From Muribaculum sp964512855 (GTDB lineage Bacteria; Bacteroidota; Bacteroidia; Bacteroidales; Muribaculaceae), in contig CAZELD010000001.1 of the NCBI GenBank assembly GCA_964512855.1, positions 1 to 64,000 on the forward strand: a stretch of 64,000 nucleotides of DNA, in the 5' to 3' direction. A program made the translations under genes and the position numbers. Below are positions 53,991 through 63,083 of the stretch, one piece after another; position 1 is the first letter of the stretch, and each line of letters opens with the position of its first letter. The notes beneath the pieces are model-generated. The model did no database searches. It was not told the DNA's origin and was given only the letters and a program-made list of their open reading frames with translations.

Positions 53991-54045
53991 GATTCTAAAT
54001 TGTTGTTATAATGTAAATGTTACAGATAATATCGCAAAAAATGCC

Positions 54046-54053
54046 TATATTTG
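54046..54053 (+). promoter_or_regulatory. -7 promoter element of the CBS-nadK unit
   Basis: TATATTTG on the plus strand, 61 bp before the TTG start of the CBS gene. Divergent from the pdxJ element, leaving about 55 bp between them. The -33 position has no TTG. Confidence 0.5.
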
Positions 54054-54114
54054 TAACCATATACAACAAATGCAACTGCAAAAGTAATCAGAAATAATAA
54101 AACAACGAAAAGTT

Positions 54115-54654
54115 TTGACAGCAAAAGATGCCATTTTCACGCAAAATACTCAATTGAACTCACCGCAAGATGATAAAAAGGCTTTTCGCGGGCAAAAAAA
54201 GCCCGTTAACGCCTCAGCTCCCTTGACGATGGTTTTGGAACGTATGGCGTCGGGCGAGGATGTTGTGACTGTGATAGATGATGTGACTGAAGCGCCGATC
54301 GGCGTAATCGATAAGGATGCGATGATAAAAGCTGTTGCCGGATTATTCCCTCAGCTTGACGAGAGCGCGGAGCTGACAATCACTTGTCCTCCCAGCCAAT
54401 ATAGCGCCTCGGCGATAGCCCATGCGGTTGAAGACGCTGACGCCCACCTCTTGAACTTGAATGTGACTGCCGGCACAGAGCCTGACAGCCTCACCACGGT
54501 CATGCTTAGGGTGAACCACAGTCGAGGTGAATCGGTGGCCAAGTCGCTCGCACGCTATGGATATGAAACAATTGAAATTGCGACTCCCGGTGGGATGCCT
54601 GCAAGTGAGATGATGGAGCGGGCGAGGGAATTTATGCGTTATTTGGATATTTAA
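54115..54654 (+). CDS. CBS-domain protein next to NAD kinase
   Basis: A 179-residue soluble protein. The first half (LTMVLERMASGEDVVTVIDDVTEAPIGVIDKDAMIKAVAGLF) is a CBS-type motif; the second half (DADAHLLNLNVTAG... TTVMLRVNH... VAKSLARYGYETIE) resembles an ACT-like ligand domain. CBS domains bind adenine nucleotides and often regulate neighbouring enzymes. No in-frame ATG precedes the domain, so the TTG at 54115 is the likely start, followed by TAKDAIF. It lies 20 bp before nadK. Confidence 0.8.
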   Translation: MTAKDAIFTQNTQLNSPQDDKKAFRGQKKPVNASAPLTMVLERMASGEDVVTVIDDVTEAPIGVIDKDAMIKAVAGLFPQLDESAELTITCPPSQYSASAIAHAVEDADAHLLNLNVTAGTEPDSLTTVMLRVNHSRGESVAKSLARYGYETIEIATPGGMPASEMMERAREFMRYLDI

Positions 54655-54674
54655 ATGAGTTTTTAATTCGTATT

Positions 54675-55544
54675 ATGAGAATCGCAGTATTCGGCAACAC
54701 ATATCAGGAGCGGTACATTGACGGGATTGACAAATTGTTCAAAATCTTGTCGCAAAGAAATGTTTGTGTGGCGATGGAAGCGTCGTTCTACGAATATTTG
54801 GCGCGTTCTTTACCCGAGCCTCCGGAGGTGAACGAAATAATAAAAGATCAAGATTTTGACGCCGCTTTGGCGATGAGTATCGGCGGCGACGGCACTTTTC
54901 TTCATACCGCTCAATGGATTGGCGCGAAAGAGATACCTATATTGGGTATAAATACCGGACATCTTGGGTATCTTGCCGATGCGTCGATTGAAAATCTTGA
55001 ATCGTCGCTCGACGACATTTTCTCCGGACATTACCGTATAGAACCGCGCTCTATGATTGAGGTGACAAGTCCGGACTCTGATATGTCGCATCCTCTGTAT
55101 GCGTTGAATGAGGTGGCGATAATGAAAAACGACACATCTTCCATGGTTGATATGTATGCGTTGATTGACGGGGTGAAAGTCGCCAATTATCGCGCCGATG
55201 GGTTGATTATATCCACCCCTACCGGTTCTACGGGTTATAATCTGTCGGTTGGCGGTCCTATAGTAGAACCGCACGCTCCCGTGTGGATCATATCGCCTAT
55301 TGCGGCTCACTCGCTCACCATGCGTCCGCTCGTTGTGAGCGACACGGGTGTTGTGTCGGTCACAACCCGTTCCCGAAGTGAATCTTATCGTATCAGCCTT
55401 GACGGTAGATCTTTTTCTATGGCAGAGGGCACGACTGTGGTTATGCGGCGGGCGCCGTTTGTGACAAAAGTCGTCCAGTGCAGCGGGCATCAGTTTATTG
55501 AAACATTGAGATCCAAACTGTTATGGGGAGTAGACAAGCGGTGA
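54675..55544 (+). CDS. nadK: NAD kinase
   Basis: Phosphorylates NAD to NADP with ATP in the cytoplasm. The 289-residue protein is normal in length. SIGGDGTFLHTA (about 73-84) is the GGDGT motif, GINTGHLGYLAD the following conserved turn, LNEVAIMKNDTSSMV the NE/D motif, and ADGLIISTPTGSTGYNLSVGGPIV the substrate-binding block. It belongs to the CBS-led unit and its last 22 bases overlap the metallopeptidase start. Confidence 0.97.
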   Translation: MRIAVFGNTYQERYIDGIDKLFKILSQRNVCVAMEASFYEYLARSLPEPPEVNEIIKDQDFDAALAMSIGGDGTFLHTAQWIGAKEIPILGINTGHLGYLADASIENLESSLDDIFSGHYRIEPRSMIEVTSPDSDMSHPLYALNEVAIMKNDTSSMVDMYALIDGVKVANYRADGLIISTPTGSTGYNLSVGGPIVEPHAPVWIISPIAAHSLTMRPLVVSDTGVVSVTTRSRSESYRISLDGRSFSMAEGTTVVMRRAPFVTKVVQCSGHQFIETLRSKLLWGVDKR

Positions 55545-56239
55545 AACGGCTTCATCCTAAAATTGGGATGATTGAGCTTACTTTCCGTAAAAATACATCA
55601 AAAATAAGCGCCCGTTGGAAAAACGGTGTCGCAGTCTTTATTTTCCCTGAAGCGATTGACAGGCACGCTGTTGTCTCTTGTGTTGACCGAATGGCTGATT
55701 CTATTATTGCTCGGAAGCCGGAAGTGGCATTTTATGAAAATCAATCGATAGAAGCGCCGGGATTCACATTCTTGATAAGCAGGCAGTCCCATCAACCGCA
55801 CAATGTGTGGGGCACCGTCAAAGACCGCAAAGCCTATATCGAAGTGGGAACGCTTCTTGACTTTGACAGCCTGAACGTGAAGCAAGGCATATCCCGCATC
55901 ATCTGCAACATAGCCCGCGATGTCGCTGCCGACATACTGCTGCCCGAAGCCAAAACTATTGCCGCCGAACTCGGAGTGTCGCCTCGCTCATGGGCGATAA
56001 TGAACGGATTCAAGACTTTGGGTAAATGTTCGTCACGAGGGGATATACATTTGAGTTATATGAATCTGTTTCTCCCCTCTGAACTAAGGAATTACATCGT
56101 GTGTCATGAACTCGCGCATCTTCGGGAAATGTCACATTCTCCACGGTTTCACGCTATATGCGACGCCTATTGCGGAGGACAAGAGAAAGCGTTGATACAC
56201 AAGCTAAACCACTACTTGTGGCCCGTGCTGCTCCGTTAA
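55523..56239 (+). CDS. YgjP-like zinc metallopeptidase
   Basis: A 238-residue cytoplasmic protein. The zinc motif HExxH is in VCHELAHLREMSHSPRFH (about 195-212), with the later His as third ligand, as in YgjP and SprT-like metallopeptidases. LGVSPRSWAIMNGFKTLGKCSSRGDIHLSYMNLFLP just before it is the family's typical substrate-strand region. Function of the family is unknown. The ATG lies inside nadK, so translation is probably coupled. It ends 23 bp from the convergent pdxB. Confidence 0.88.
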   Translation: MGSRQAVKRLHPKIGMIELTFRKNTSKISARWKNGVAVFIFPEAIDRHAVVSCVDRMADSIIARKPEVAFYENQSIEAPGFTFLISRQSHQPHNVWGTVKDRKAYIEVGTLLDFDSLNVKQGISRIICNIARDVAADILLPEAKTIAAELGVSPRSWAIMNGFKTLGKCSSRGDIHLSYMNLFLPSELRNYIVCHELAHLREMSHSPRFHAICDAYCGGQEKALIHKLNHYLWPVLLR

Positions 56240-56262
56240 ATTAGTGGTTGTGCGTCAGGGGG

Positions 56263-57273
56263 TTATTTTACTTCGGGACGGTAGGTGTAATTGTTGCGGA
56301 GGCGCTCGAAGTGCGAGGGGTTGTGCTTGAGCGCGACGGTGTCGGCCAGTGGGGAGTAACTATCTGTTATTGATTGCCATGTGACGCTTTTGGCGGCACC
56401 GTAATCGACTGATTCTTTTAGCTTTATAGGTGCAAGATTGAAGTGTTGACAGAATGAGTTGAGCGACATTTGCGTGGCGCGGATTTTGCCTTCCAAAGAG
56501 TATCCGGCAATGTGTGGAGTGGCAATAAACGCACTGTCTAACAGGGCTTTAGAAATGTTAGGCTCGTTCTCCCAACAGTCTATTACGGCGGCTTCTATTA
56601 TATTATCATCGAGTAGGTTGACAATCAGCGAATTATCAATTATTCCACCTCGCGCGGCATTGATAATAATGGGGTGTTGGTTGATCAAATATGCCGTGTT
56701 GGTTCCCAGTAAATGGTAGGTAGGATGGCTACTTTCGCGCGTACAGGTTAATGGTGTGTGAAATGTGATGATGTCACATTTGCGAAGTATGGTTGTAAAA
56801 TCGCAAAAAGCATTATTGCCCTCGCGCTCGCTTCGGGGAGGATCGCAAAGCAGCACTTTGAATCCGAGTTGCCGTGCCCATCGCTCCACAATCTTGCCCA
56901 CATTGCCCACTCCCACTATGCCTATTGTCAAGTCGGCCGGATTGCGTCCATTCAATAGCGCGGCGATGGACGCAAACACGTATTGAGCCACTGCGGGAGC
57001 GTTGCACCCCGGCGCATTGGCAACGGTTATGCCATTATTCCGGCAATAATCCAGATCGATATGGTCAGTGCCGATGGTAGCGGTAGCGATAAATTTACAC
57101 CTTGATCCTTCGAGCAACGAAGCGTCACATCGGGTGCGGGTGCGAGTGATAAGCGCATCAGCATCTTTCATCACTTCGCGTGTGATCTCACCCGCACCAA
57201 GATAGCTCACATTGGCAACATTGTCAAGACACCCGTGGATAAAAGGTATATTTTTTTCGATTATGACATTCAT
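56263..57273 (-). CDS. pdxB: 4-phosphoerythronate dehydrogenase
   Basis: Oxidises 4-phosphoerythronate in the DXP-dependent vitamin B6 pathway, which agrees with pdxJ 3 kb away. From the ATG at 57273 the protein is 336 residues. IGTDHIDLDYC and VANAPGCNAPAVAQYVFASI belong to the D-2-hydroxyacid dehydrogenase fold; IGIVGVGNVGKIVERWA is the NAD-binding motif; INAARGGIIDNSLIV, WENEPN and TPHIAGYSLEGK cover the catalytic Arg, Glu and His. The start overlaps the upstream stop as ATGA; longer in-frame starts would lie inside that gene. It is the last gene of the cysE-led operon. Confidence 0.94.
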   Translation of the reverse strand: MNVIIEKNIPFIHGCLDNVANVSYLGAGEITREVMKDADALITRTRTRCDASLLEGSRCKFIATATIGTDHIDLDYCRNNGITVANAPGCNAPAVAQYVFASIAALLNGRNPADLTIGIVGVGNVGKIVERWARQLGFKVLLCDPPRSEREGNNAFCDFTTILRKCDIITFHTPLTCTRESSHPTYHLLGTNTAYLINQHPIIINAARGGIIDNSLIVNLLDDNIIEAAVIDCWENEPNISKALLDSAFIATPHIAGYSLEGKIRATQMSLNSFCQHFNLAPIKLKESVDYGAAKSVTWQSITDSYSPLADTVALKHNPSHFERLRNNYTYRPEVK

Positions 57274-58250
57274 ACCACAAAATTCCAAATATAGATTCCG
57301 GCATACACCAATATGAAGCACACCACAAGGAAGTAACCGCGTTTCAATTGATTGATGGCGAAAAAGTGCCCTATCTGCACCGCAGTGCAGCAATTAAGCA
57401 TAGGGATATAAATGAACCAATGGAAATAATCCACGAAGAGCAACGCCACTGTAGTGACCGACAGCACCATCCAGAAACCGTTATAAGCCCTTGTGCGTGA
57501 ATTGTAGCTGTAGATTTTTATCAGATTCCACGTCCCGAGCACACAGCCTATTATCAACGTAATAGCGGTATACACTATTATGCGTAGCAATTGATGGCCG
57601 TTCAATGCCTCAAAGACGCCCACAAATTCAGGCAGTTTGAAGCTTGTGGGGTCTATGGCGCCGAATCCGGCGAGAATCCATAACGGGGTTATGATTCCGA
57701 GGATAATAGCGAGAAGGCCGCGGAACGACAGACACTGCATTTGGAAGCATCCGATAAGGAATGCCGCCATATAGGCCACATAAGCGTAGTCGGTGAGTGA
57801 GCCGAATGCGAGTATGCAGAAAACGATATATATGCTTCGGGTGTGGTGAGGCTTTTGGAACATAGAGAAAAGAGGGATGACGGCAAGGATCACCAACAGG
57901 CATAGCATTAAACCATCAGAAACCTGTCCCGACACTGACGGCACCGCGCATTGCATGACGAGGAACGCTCCGGCGAACATAGGCGATGACGTGCGCAACA
58001 GATTGTACCGCTGATTTATATATATCAGCAAAAATGCTTGCATCGCGCAAATGGCAAGCGCGATGTATAGAGATGTTTCCCGTCCGGAAATCCATTCATT
58101 AAGCGACGGCAGCCCGAATCCGTCATTTCCGCTCACAGGGATCACTTTCCCCGAATAGAAAGCGAGGATTGCGGCGGCAAACGACACGCAAAGCACTATG
58201 AAAAATGCATTGCGTGATTGCACGAACCGCGTTACCTCCTGCTCTTTCAA
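57270..58250 (-). CDS. Polytopic membrane protein of unknown function
   Basis: A 326-residue inner-membrane protein with about nine or ten membrane segments, short loops and a cytoplasmic N terminus (MKEQEVTRFVQSRN). Motifs are few: VIPVSGNDGFGLPSLNEWISG forms the first periplasmic loop and GSLTDYAYVAYMAAFLIG lies mid-protein. I do not recognise a characterised family. It is set tightly between purD (3 bp gap) and pdxB (4-bp overlap), so it is expressed with them, but no functional link to purine or B6 synthesis can be read from sequence. Confidence 0.75.
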   Translation of the reverse strand: MKEQEVTRFVQSRNAFFIVLCVSFAAAILAFYSGKVIPVSGNDGFGLPSLNEWISGRETSLYIALAICAMQAFLLIYINQRYNLLRTSSPMFAGAFLVMQCAVPSVSGQVSDGLMLCLLVILAVIPLFSMFQKPHHTRSIYIVFCILAFGSLTDYAYVAYMAAFLIGCFQMQCLSFRGLLAIILGIITPLWILAGFGAIDPTSFKLPEFVGVFEALNGHQLLRIIVYTAITLIIGCVLGTWNLIKIYSYNSRTRAYNGFWMVLSVTTVALLFVDYFHWFIYIPMLNCCTAVQIGHFFAINQLKRGYFLVVCFILVYAGIYIWNFVV

Positions 58251-58253
58251 TTT

Positions 58254-59534
58254 TTATTTTTTGTAATTCAACAAATCTTTGCCGATATCGCGGCGGCTAT
58301 ATTTGCCGTCAAAGTTTATGCGGGCGATATTCTCATAGCTCTTGGCAAGAGCGTCGGCAACTGTTTCTCCGTAAGAGCTTACCGAAAGCACTCGTCCGCC
58401 GGAAGTCACAATATTGTTGCCATCGGCTTTCGTGCCGGCATGAAACACGATGCTGCCGTCAACATTGTCAAGCCCGGAGATCACCTTACCCTTTTCATAA
58501 CTGCCCGGATAACCGCCCGACACCATCATCACAGTCACAGCCGGACGGGGATCTATGTTAAGCGGCATATCTCCGAGGTTGCCATTGGCGGCTGCGATCA
58601 TAAGCTCAAGCAAGTCGCTGTCCACTCTCAGCATCACTGCCTCAGTCTCGGGATCGCCCATTCTGACATTGTATTCAATAACCATGGGATCTCCCTCGAC
58701 GTTGATCAACCCAAGGAAAATGAATCCTCTGTAAGTGATTCCCTCTGCGGCGAGACCGTTCACAGTTGGTTCAATAATGCGTTCACGCACCTTTGCCATA
58801 AACTCGTCATCGGCAAACACCACGGGGCTCACGGCACCCATTCCTCCGGTGTTCAAGCCGGTGTCACCCTCGCCGATACGTTTATAATCCTTTGCAACAG
58901 GCAAAACACGGTAATCCTTGCCGTCAGTAAGCACGAATACCGAGCATTCGATGCCTGAAAGGAACTCTTCAATGACAACTGTAGCCGATGACGCGCCAAA
59001 CATTCCCGACAGCATCTCCTTCAATGAAGCCTTCGCTTCCTCAAGAGTGGGCAGAATCAAAACACCCTTGCCGGCGGCAAGACCATCAGCTTTCAGCACG
59101 TAGGGCGCCTTGAGGCTTTCAAGAAACTTATATCCCTCCTCTATATTGTCGGCATTGAAGCTGCGATAGCGCGCGGTGGGGATATTATGACGCACCATGA
59201 ACTGCTTGGCAAAGTCCTTGCTGCCTTCAAGAGCAGCGCCAGCCTGACTCGGTCCCACAACCAGTATGCCGCGTTCATTGAAATAATCATAAATTCCTTT
59301 TACAAGCGGATCCTCGTTTCCGGCGATTATAACTGAAATTTGATTGTCGGTTACGAATTTTTCAATTGCGGGAAAATCAATGGGCGAAATGTTGACATTT
59401 TCACCGTATTGCGAAGTCCCTCCATTTCCCGGGGCAATAAATAGTTTTTCAAGGAGAGGACTTTGGCTAATTTTCCATGCAAGAGCCGACTCGCGGCCGC
59501 CCGATCCGAGCAACAGGACGTTTATTTTATTCAT
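58254..59534 (-). CDS. purD: Phosphoribosylamine-glycine ligase
   Basis: ATP-grasp enzyme of purine synthesis that joins glycine to phosphoribosylamine. From the ATG at 59534 it has 426 residues, the usual length. NVLLLGSGGRESALAWKI is the N-terminal signature; APYVLKADGLAAGKGVLILPT is the ATP-grasp loop; VNGLAAEGITYRGFIFLGLI and EYNVRMGDPETEAVMLRV hold the metal-binding residues. A second ATG at 59543 is also in frame. It follows the THUMP methyltransferase by 23 bp. Confidence 0.97.
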   Translation of the reverse strand: MNKINVLLLGSGGRESALAWKISQSPLLEKLFIAPGNGGTSQYGENVNISPIDFPAIEKFVTDNQISVIIAGNEDPLVKGIYDYFNERGILVVGPSQAGAALEGSKDFAKQFMVRHNIPTARYRSFNADNIEEGYKFLESLKAPYVLKADGLAAGKGVLILPTLEEAKASLKEMLSGMFGASSATVVIEEFLSGIECSVFVLTDGKDYRVLPVAKDYKRIGEGDTGLNTGGMGAVSPVVFADDEFMAKVRERIIEPTVNGLAAEGITYRGFIFLGLINVEGDPMVIEYNVRMGDPETEAVMLRVDSDLLELMIAAANGNLGDMPLNIDPRPAVTVMMVSGGYPGSYEKGKVISGLDNVDGSIVFHAGTKADGNNIVTSGGRVLSVSSYGETVADALAKSYENIARINFDGKYSRRDIGKDLLNYKK

Positions 59535-59557
59535 TGCGCACATTTTTTTACAAGCTC

Positions 59558-61285
59558 TTAATTTTCGTTTTTACTTTCATCGGATGAATCTCCGGCTTTC
59601 CAGCCTTTGCGCTTTCTCATCGCCGGAATTGACGGCTGACGGCCTATAATGCTTTTCAGCGCTTGTTCATTGCGGCGTAGAGCGAGTGGATTTTCGGAGT
59701 CGATGGTTTCGCTCTTTCGGCGCTCCTCCTTTTTCTCATATTCACGCGCGGCACGTTCACGTTCCTCACGCTTGCGTTCAAACGGGCGTTTCTTATAATT
59801 CTCTTCCAACGGACTGCGGCGGCGTTCCTCCTTACGATGTGAACCGTTGAAATCACGCTTGAACTTGCTATCCTTGCGTTCATCCTTAAAGCGGCGGTTG
59901 CCGTCATCTTTGCGTTCTTTAAACTTGTCTGCGCCTTTGCGGTTGTCCTTGTACCGAGATTTGCGACGATCGTCGAAGTCGTCATCATCCCGATCGTCAG
60001 AAAATTTGCGGCCATTTTTCCCTCCGAATCCTCGTTTGCGGGCATCCATGCGCCATTCCGTGTCGGTCAAGCGGCGATGTTTTGTGAGTTTCCGATCATC
60101 GTGTTGTTTATTCAGGCTATTTCCCTCACGCCGGAAACTCTTATAATCACCGTCAAAAGTAATATATTCCCTTAATTCACATTCAAGGGCACCGTTAAGA
60201 ATCGGCATCTTCACCGACGGGGTCAATCCGATGCGATTGAAGTATTCATCCTTATATCCGATAATCCAGGAGTGATACCCTTTGAACACTCTTTTTAGCT
60301 TTGTGCCCAGCAGGCTGTAAAGGCCTTCCATATCATCGACAGATATGCGTTCGCCGTAAGGCGGATTTGTTACGAGCACACCTTCCTCAGGAGCTGATTT
60401 CCATTGAGAGAGCGGTTTTATTTCAAGGGATACGTATTTTCCCACACCGGCTTGTTTTACATTCTTTTCGGCGATAGCAATTGCTTTAGGCGATATATCG
60501 GCTCCAATGATCGGGAAGTCAACCTCGCGTTCATTAGAATCATCGTTATATAACTGTTCAAACAACTCTTCGTCGAAATCGCTCCAATGCTCGAATGCGA
60601 AACTCTTGCGATATACTCCGGGATTGATGTTTGCGGCGATCAATGCGGCTTCGATCAGGAAAGTTCCAGATCCGCACATCGGATCGACAAACGGCGCTCC
60701 TCCCCTCCATCCGCTTTTTAGTATTATTCCTGCGGCAAGCACCTCGTTAATCGGCGCTTCAGTCTGAGCCACCCTATATCCACGTTTATGCAATGATTCT
60801 CCGGAGGAATCGAGCGACAAAGTTATGCGGTTGTCGTCAATATGCACGTTAATCATTACATCGGCATCTTGCAAGCGCACTCCCGGACGTCGGTCGGCTC
60901 CAAAGCGGTCTTTAAAGAAGTCAACGATACCGTCTTTCACACGATAGGTCACGAACCGTGAATTAGTAAATATCTCCGAATTTACCACCGGATCTATAGA
61001 AAATGTCTTATCGACAGTCATAACTGTTGTCCAGTCAAACTCTTTTGTCATCTCATAAAGAGAATCAGGGTCATCGGCGGTGAACTTCACAATCGGTTTC
61101 AAAATTCTCAAAGCGGTGCGGCAGCTTAAATTCGCCCGATACATCATTTCCTTGTCACCTTCAAAGGAAACCATGCGTCGGCCCACCGTAACATTCTGCG
61201 CCCCTATTCCGCGCAGCTCGTCAGCGAGAATTTCTTCAAGACCTTGAAAGGTCTTAGCAACCATTTCGTAAGTTTCGGGTTTCAT
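59558..61285 (-). CDS. THUMP-domain RNA methyltransferase with a long charged C-terminal tail
   Basis: A 575-residue protein. The first 160 residues carry a THUMP-type RNA-binding region (FQGLEEILADELRGIGAQNVTVGRRMVSF), then a class I SAM methyltransferase: PFVDPMCGSGTFLIEAALIA, PIIGADISPKAIAIAEKNV and the catalytic LVTNPPYGERI. This resembles the N-terminal half of RlmL, which makes m2G in 23S rRNA. Residues about 395-545 form a disordered, extremely charged tail of Lys, Arg, Asp and Glu with short RxxDD/KxRK-like repeats, ending in a distinct ALKSIIGRQPSIPAMRKRKGWK element. The start shares a base with the cysE stop (TAATG). Confidence 0.9.
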   Translation of the reverse strand: MKPETYEMVAKTFQGLEEILADELRGIGAQNVTVGRRMVSFEGDKEMMYRANLSCRTALRILKPIVKFTADDPDSLYEMTKEFDWTTVMTVDKTFSIDPVVNSEIFTNSRFVTYRVKDGIVDFFKDRFGADRRPGVRLQDADVMINVHIDDNRITLSLDSSGESLHKRGYRVAQTEAPINEVLAAGIILKSGWRGGAPFVDPMCGSGTFLIEAALIAANINPGVYRKSFAFEHWSDFDEELFEQLYNDDSNEREVDFPIIGADISPKAIAIAEKNVKQAGVGKYVSLEIKPLSQWKSAPEEGVLVTNPPYGERISVDDMEGLYSLLGTKLKRVFKGYHSWIIGYKDEYFNRIGLTPSVKMPILNGALECELREYITFDGDYKSFRREGNSLNKQHDDRKLTKHRRLTDTEWRMDARKRGFGGKNGRKFSDDRDDDDFDDRRKSRYKDNRKGADKFKERKDDGNRRFKDERKDSKFKRDFNGSHRKEERRRSPLEENYKKRPFERKREERERAAREYEKKEERRKSETIDSENPLALRRNEQALKSIIGRQPSIPAMRKRKGWKAGDSSDESKNEN

Positions 61286-62190
61286 TAATTCTTTAGTCTT
61301 AGTATGTTATTAGCTTTCGCCTGTATCAATTTTTCCCCCGGTTCCACATCTTTGGTGACCCATATATTTCCACCTATAACCGCATTGTCGCCTATTGTTA
61401 CGCGGCCCAATATAGAGGCGTTGGAATATATTACCACATTGTTCCCAATTATAGGGTGTCGCGGCACGCCTTTCACCGGATTTCCGTTTTCATCGAGGTC
61501 GAAACTCTTCGCGCCGAGCGTCACGCCTTGATAAATCTTCACATTATCTCCAACGATCGCCGTCGCTCCGATAACAATGCCGGTTCCGTGGTCGATGGTG
61601 AACGACTCACCTATAGTTGCGTCGGGATGTATGTCAATCCCTGTTTTCGCATGGGCTTGCTCGCTAATCATTCTCGGTAACACCGGCACACCGAGCAGTG
61701 AAAGTTTGTGGGCTATTCGGTAGTGGCATATCGCTTTTATTCCCGGATAGCAATAAATCACTTCACCAAGAGAAAGCGCAGCCGGGTCGCCGTGATATGT
61801 TGCGATCGCATCGTTTTTAAGCAAGCGTCGCAGTTCAGGTAGAAACTCGATGAATTGATCGGCTTTCTCCTCGGCCAATAGCCTTACATTGTTTAGCGTT
61901 CCGTTTAGGCTTAATCCCGCATGAATCTGATGAGCCAGGATGCGGTACAGTTTTTCCAACCATACTCCGGTGAAGTCGCGTATGTTTTCGCATCCGGCGT
62001 CGTTGTCGCCGAAGTATCCGGGAAAAACAATGGTGCACGTCAAGTCAACGATCTGCGTTGCCGCTTCGTTAGACGGCAGCGGACCGCGATGGCATAACGA
62101 CGCGCAGATGTCGGCCAGGGATTCTTCCGAAGAAAGCCTGTCGGCTGCGTTACGCAATATAGCGTCATGATGTCGATTCTCTGCGTTCAT
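61285..62190 (-). CDS. cysE: Serine O-acetyltransferase
   Basis: Acetylates serine for cysteine synthesis. From the ATG at 62190 the protein is 301 residues. An N-terminal helical region is followed by GVPVLPRMISEQAHAKTGIDIHPDATIGESFTIDHGTGIVIG, the left-handed hexapeptide helix with the catalytic His, and GNNVVIYSNASILGRVTIGDNAVIGGNIWVTKD. Long N-terminal extensions of this type are usual in Bacteroidetes. The TTG at 62205 belongs to the -7 element and is not the start. It leads a five-gene operon through pdxB. Confidence 0.93.
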   Translation of the reverse strand: MNAENRHHDAILRNAADRLSSEESLADICASLCHRGPLPSNEAATQIVDLTCTIVFPGYFGDNDAGCENIRDFTGVWLEKLYRILAHQIHAGLSLNGTLNNVRLLAEEKADQFIEFLPELRRLLKNDAIATYHGDPAALSLGEVIYCYPGIKAICHYRIAHKLSLLGVPVLPRMISEQAHAKTGIDIHPDATIGESFTIDHGTGIVIGATAIVGDNVKIYQGVTLGAKSFDLDENGNPVKGVPRHPIIGNNVVIYSNASILGRVTIGDNAVIGGNIWVTKDVEPGEKLIQAKANNILRLKN

Positions 62191-62202
62191 AAAATAATAG
62201 TG

Positions 62203-62233
62203 CAAATTTACACGAAAAACTCATACTAAACAA
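62203..62233 (-). promoter_or_regulatory. cysE operon promoter (-33/-7)
   Basis: Minus strand TTG (62233-62231), exactly 20 bp, then TAAATTTG (62210-62203). Both boxes match the Bacteroidetes consensus. Transcription would begin near 62196, only about 6 nt before the ATG at 62190. Confidence 0.7.
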
Positions 62234-62298
62234 CAAATAATCTTACGGAAAATTTTCAAAATGCAGAGGAAAGACTTCGTATTGCCGAAGAAAATCCG

Positions 62299-62306
62299 TA
62301 TTTTTG
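62299..62306 (+). promoter_or_regulatory. -7 promoter element of dapB
   Basis: TATTTTTG matches TAnnTTTG and lies 19 bp before the dapB ATG. A TTC rather than TTG stands at the -33 position (62276-62278). Confidence 0.5.
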
Positions 62307-62325
62307 TCTGATTAAATTTAAAATT

Positions 62326-63078
62326 ATGAAAATTGCATTAATAGGCTACGGCAAAATGGGAAGGGCGATTGAGAGCATCGCGCTTCAACGCGGGCATAGC
62401 ATAGTCTGTAAAATAGATGTAGACAATCAGGATGACTTTGAGTCGGAAGCTTTTGCGTCGGCCGACATTGCGATAGAATTTACCACTCCTGCAACGGCCG
62501 CGGCTAATTACAAGCGCGCTTTTTCCCAAGACATTCCCGTGGTGTCGGGTAGCACGGGATGGCTTGCTGATATGCCCGAAATAAAGAAAATGTGTGATGA
62601 AGGGAAGGCGACTTTCTTCTGGACATCCAATTTTTCGCTTGGCGTTAATATATTTTTCGCAGTAAATAAATATCTGGCATCCCTCATGGCCGGACTACCC
62701 CAATATACACCTTCCATGACCGAAATACATCACATCCATAAACTCGACCATCCAAGCGGCACGGCGATCACGCTTGCTGAGGGGATAATGGCTAAAGATG
62801 ATCGTATAAAAAGCTGGACTGAAGCGGAAAAGTATGGCGCGGATCAACTTCATATAACCGCCGAACGAGAGGGCGAAGTCCCGGGGACGCATATCATCAA
62901 ATGGGATAGTGAGGCCGACGCCATCACGATTGAGCATCGCGCCAAGTCGCGTATGGGCTTCGCGCTCGGCGCTGTGTTGGCCGCTGAATGGGCTTGTGGC
63001 AAAAAGGGATTCCTGACTATGGATGAGATGATGCATAGTCTCGTCGCTAAATCTCAACTGCTTGATATAATAAAGTAA
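62326..63078 (+). CDS. dapB: 4-hydroxy-tetrahydrodipicolinate reductase
   Basis: Reduces dihydrodipicolinate in the lysine/diaminopimelate pathway. The 250-residue protein is typical of the short Bacteroidetes form. MKIALIGYGKMGRAIESIA is the NAD(P)-binding motif, IEFTTPATAAANY and VVSGSTGW follow, and EIHHIHKLDHPSGTAITLAEGI holds the catalytic His-His and Lys region. It lies divergently from cysE and 5 bp before the signal peptidase gene. Confidence 0.96.
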   Translation: MKIALIGYGKMGRAIESIALQRGHSIVCKIDVDNQDDFESEAFASADIAIEFTTPATAAANYKRAFSQDIPVVSGSTGWLADMPEIKKMCDEGKATFFWTSNFSLGVNIFFAVNKYLASLMAGLPQYTPSMTEIHHIHKLDHPSGTAITLAEGIMAKDDRIKSWTEAEKYGADQLHITAEREGEVPGTHIIKWDSEADAITIEHRAKSRMGFALGAVLAAEWACGKKGFLTMDEMMHSLVAKSQLLDIIK

Positions 63079-63083
63079 AAAAA

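Noticed and set aside
57274..57393. 40-residue N-terminal extension of PdxB
   Set aside because: The extension lies inside the preceding membrane-protein gene, and PdxB homology begins at the ATG that overlaps its stop codon.
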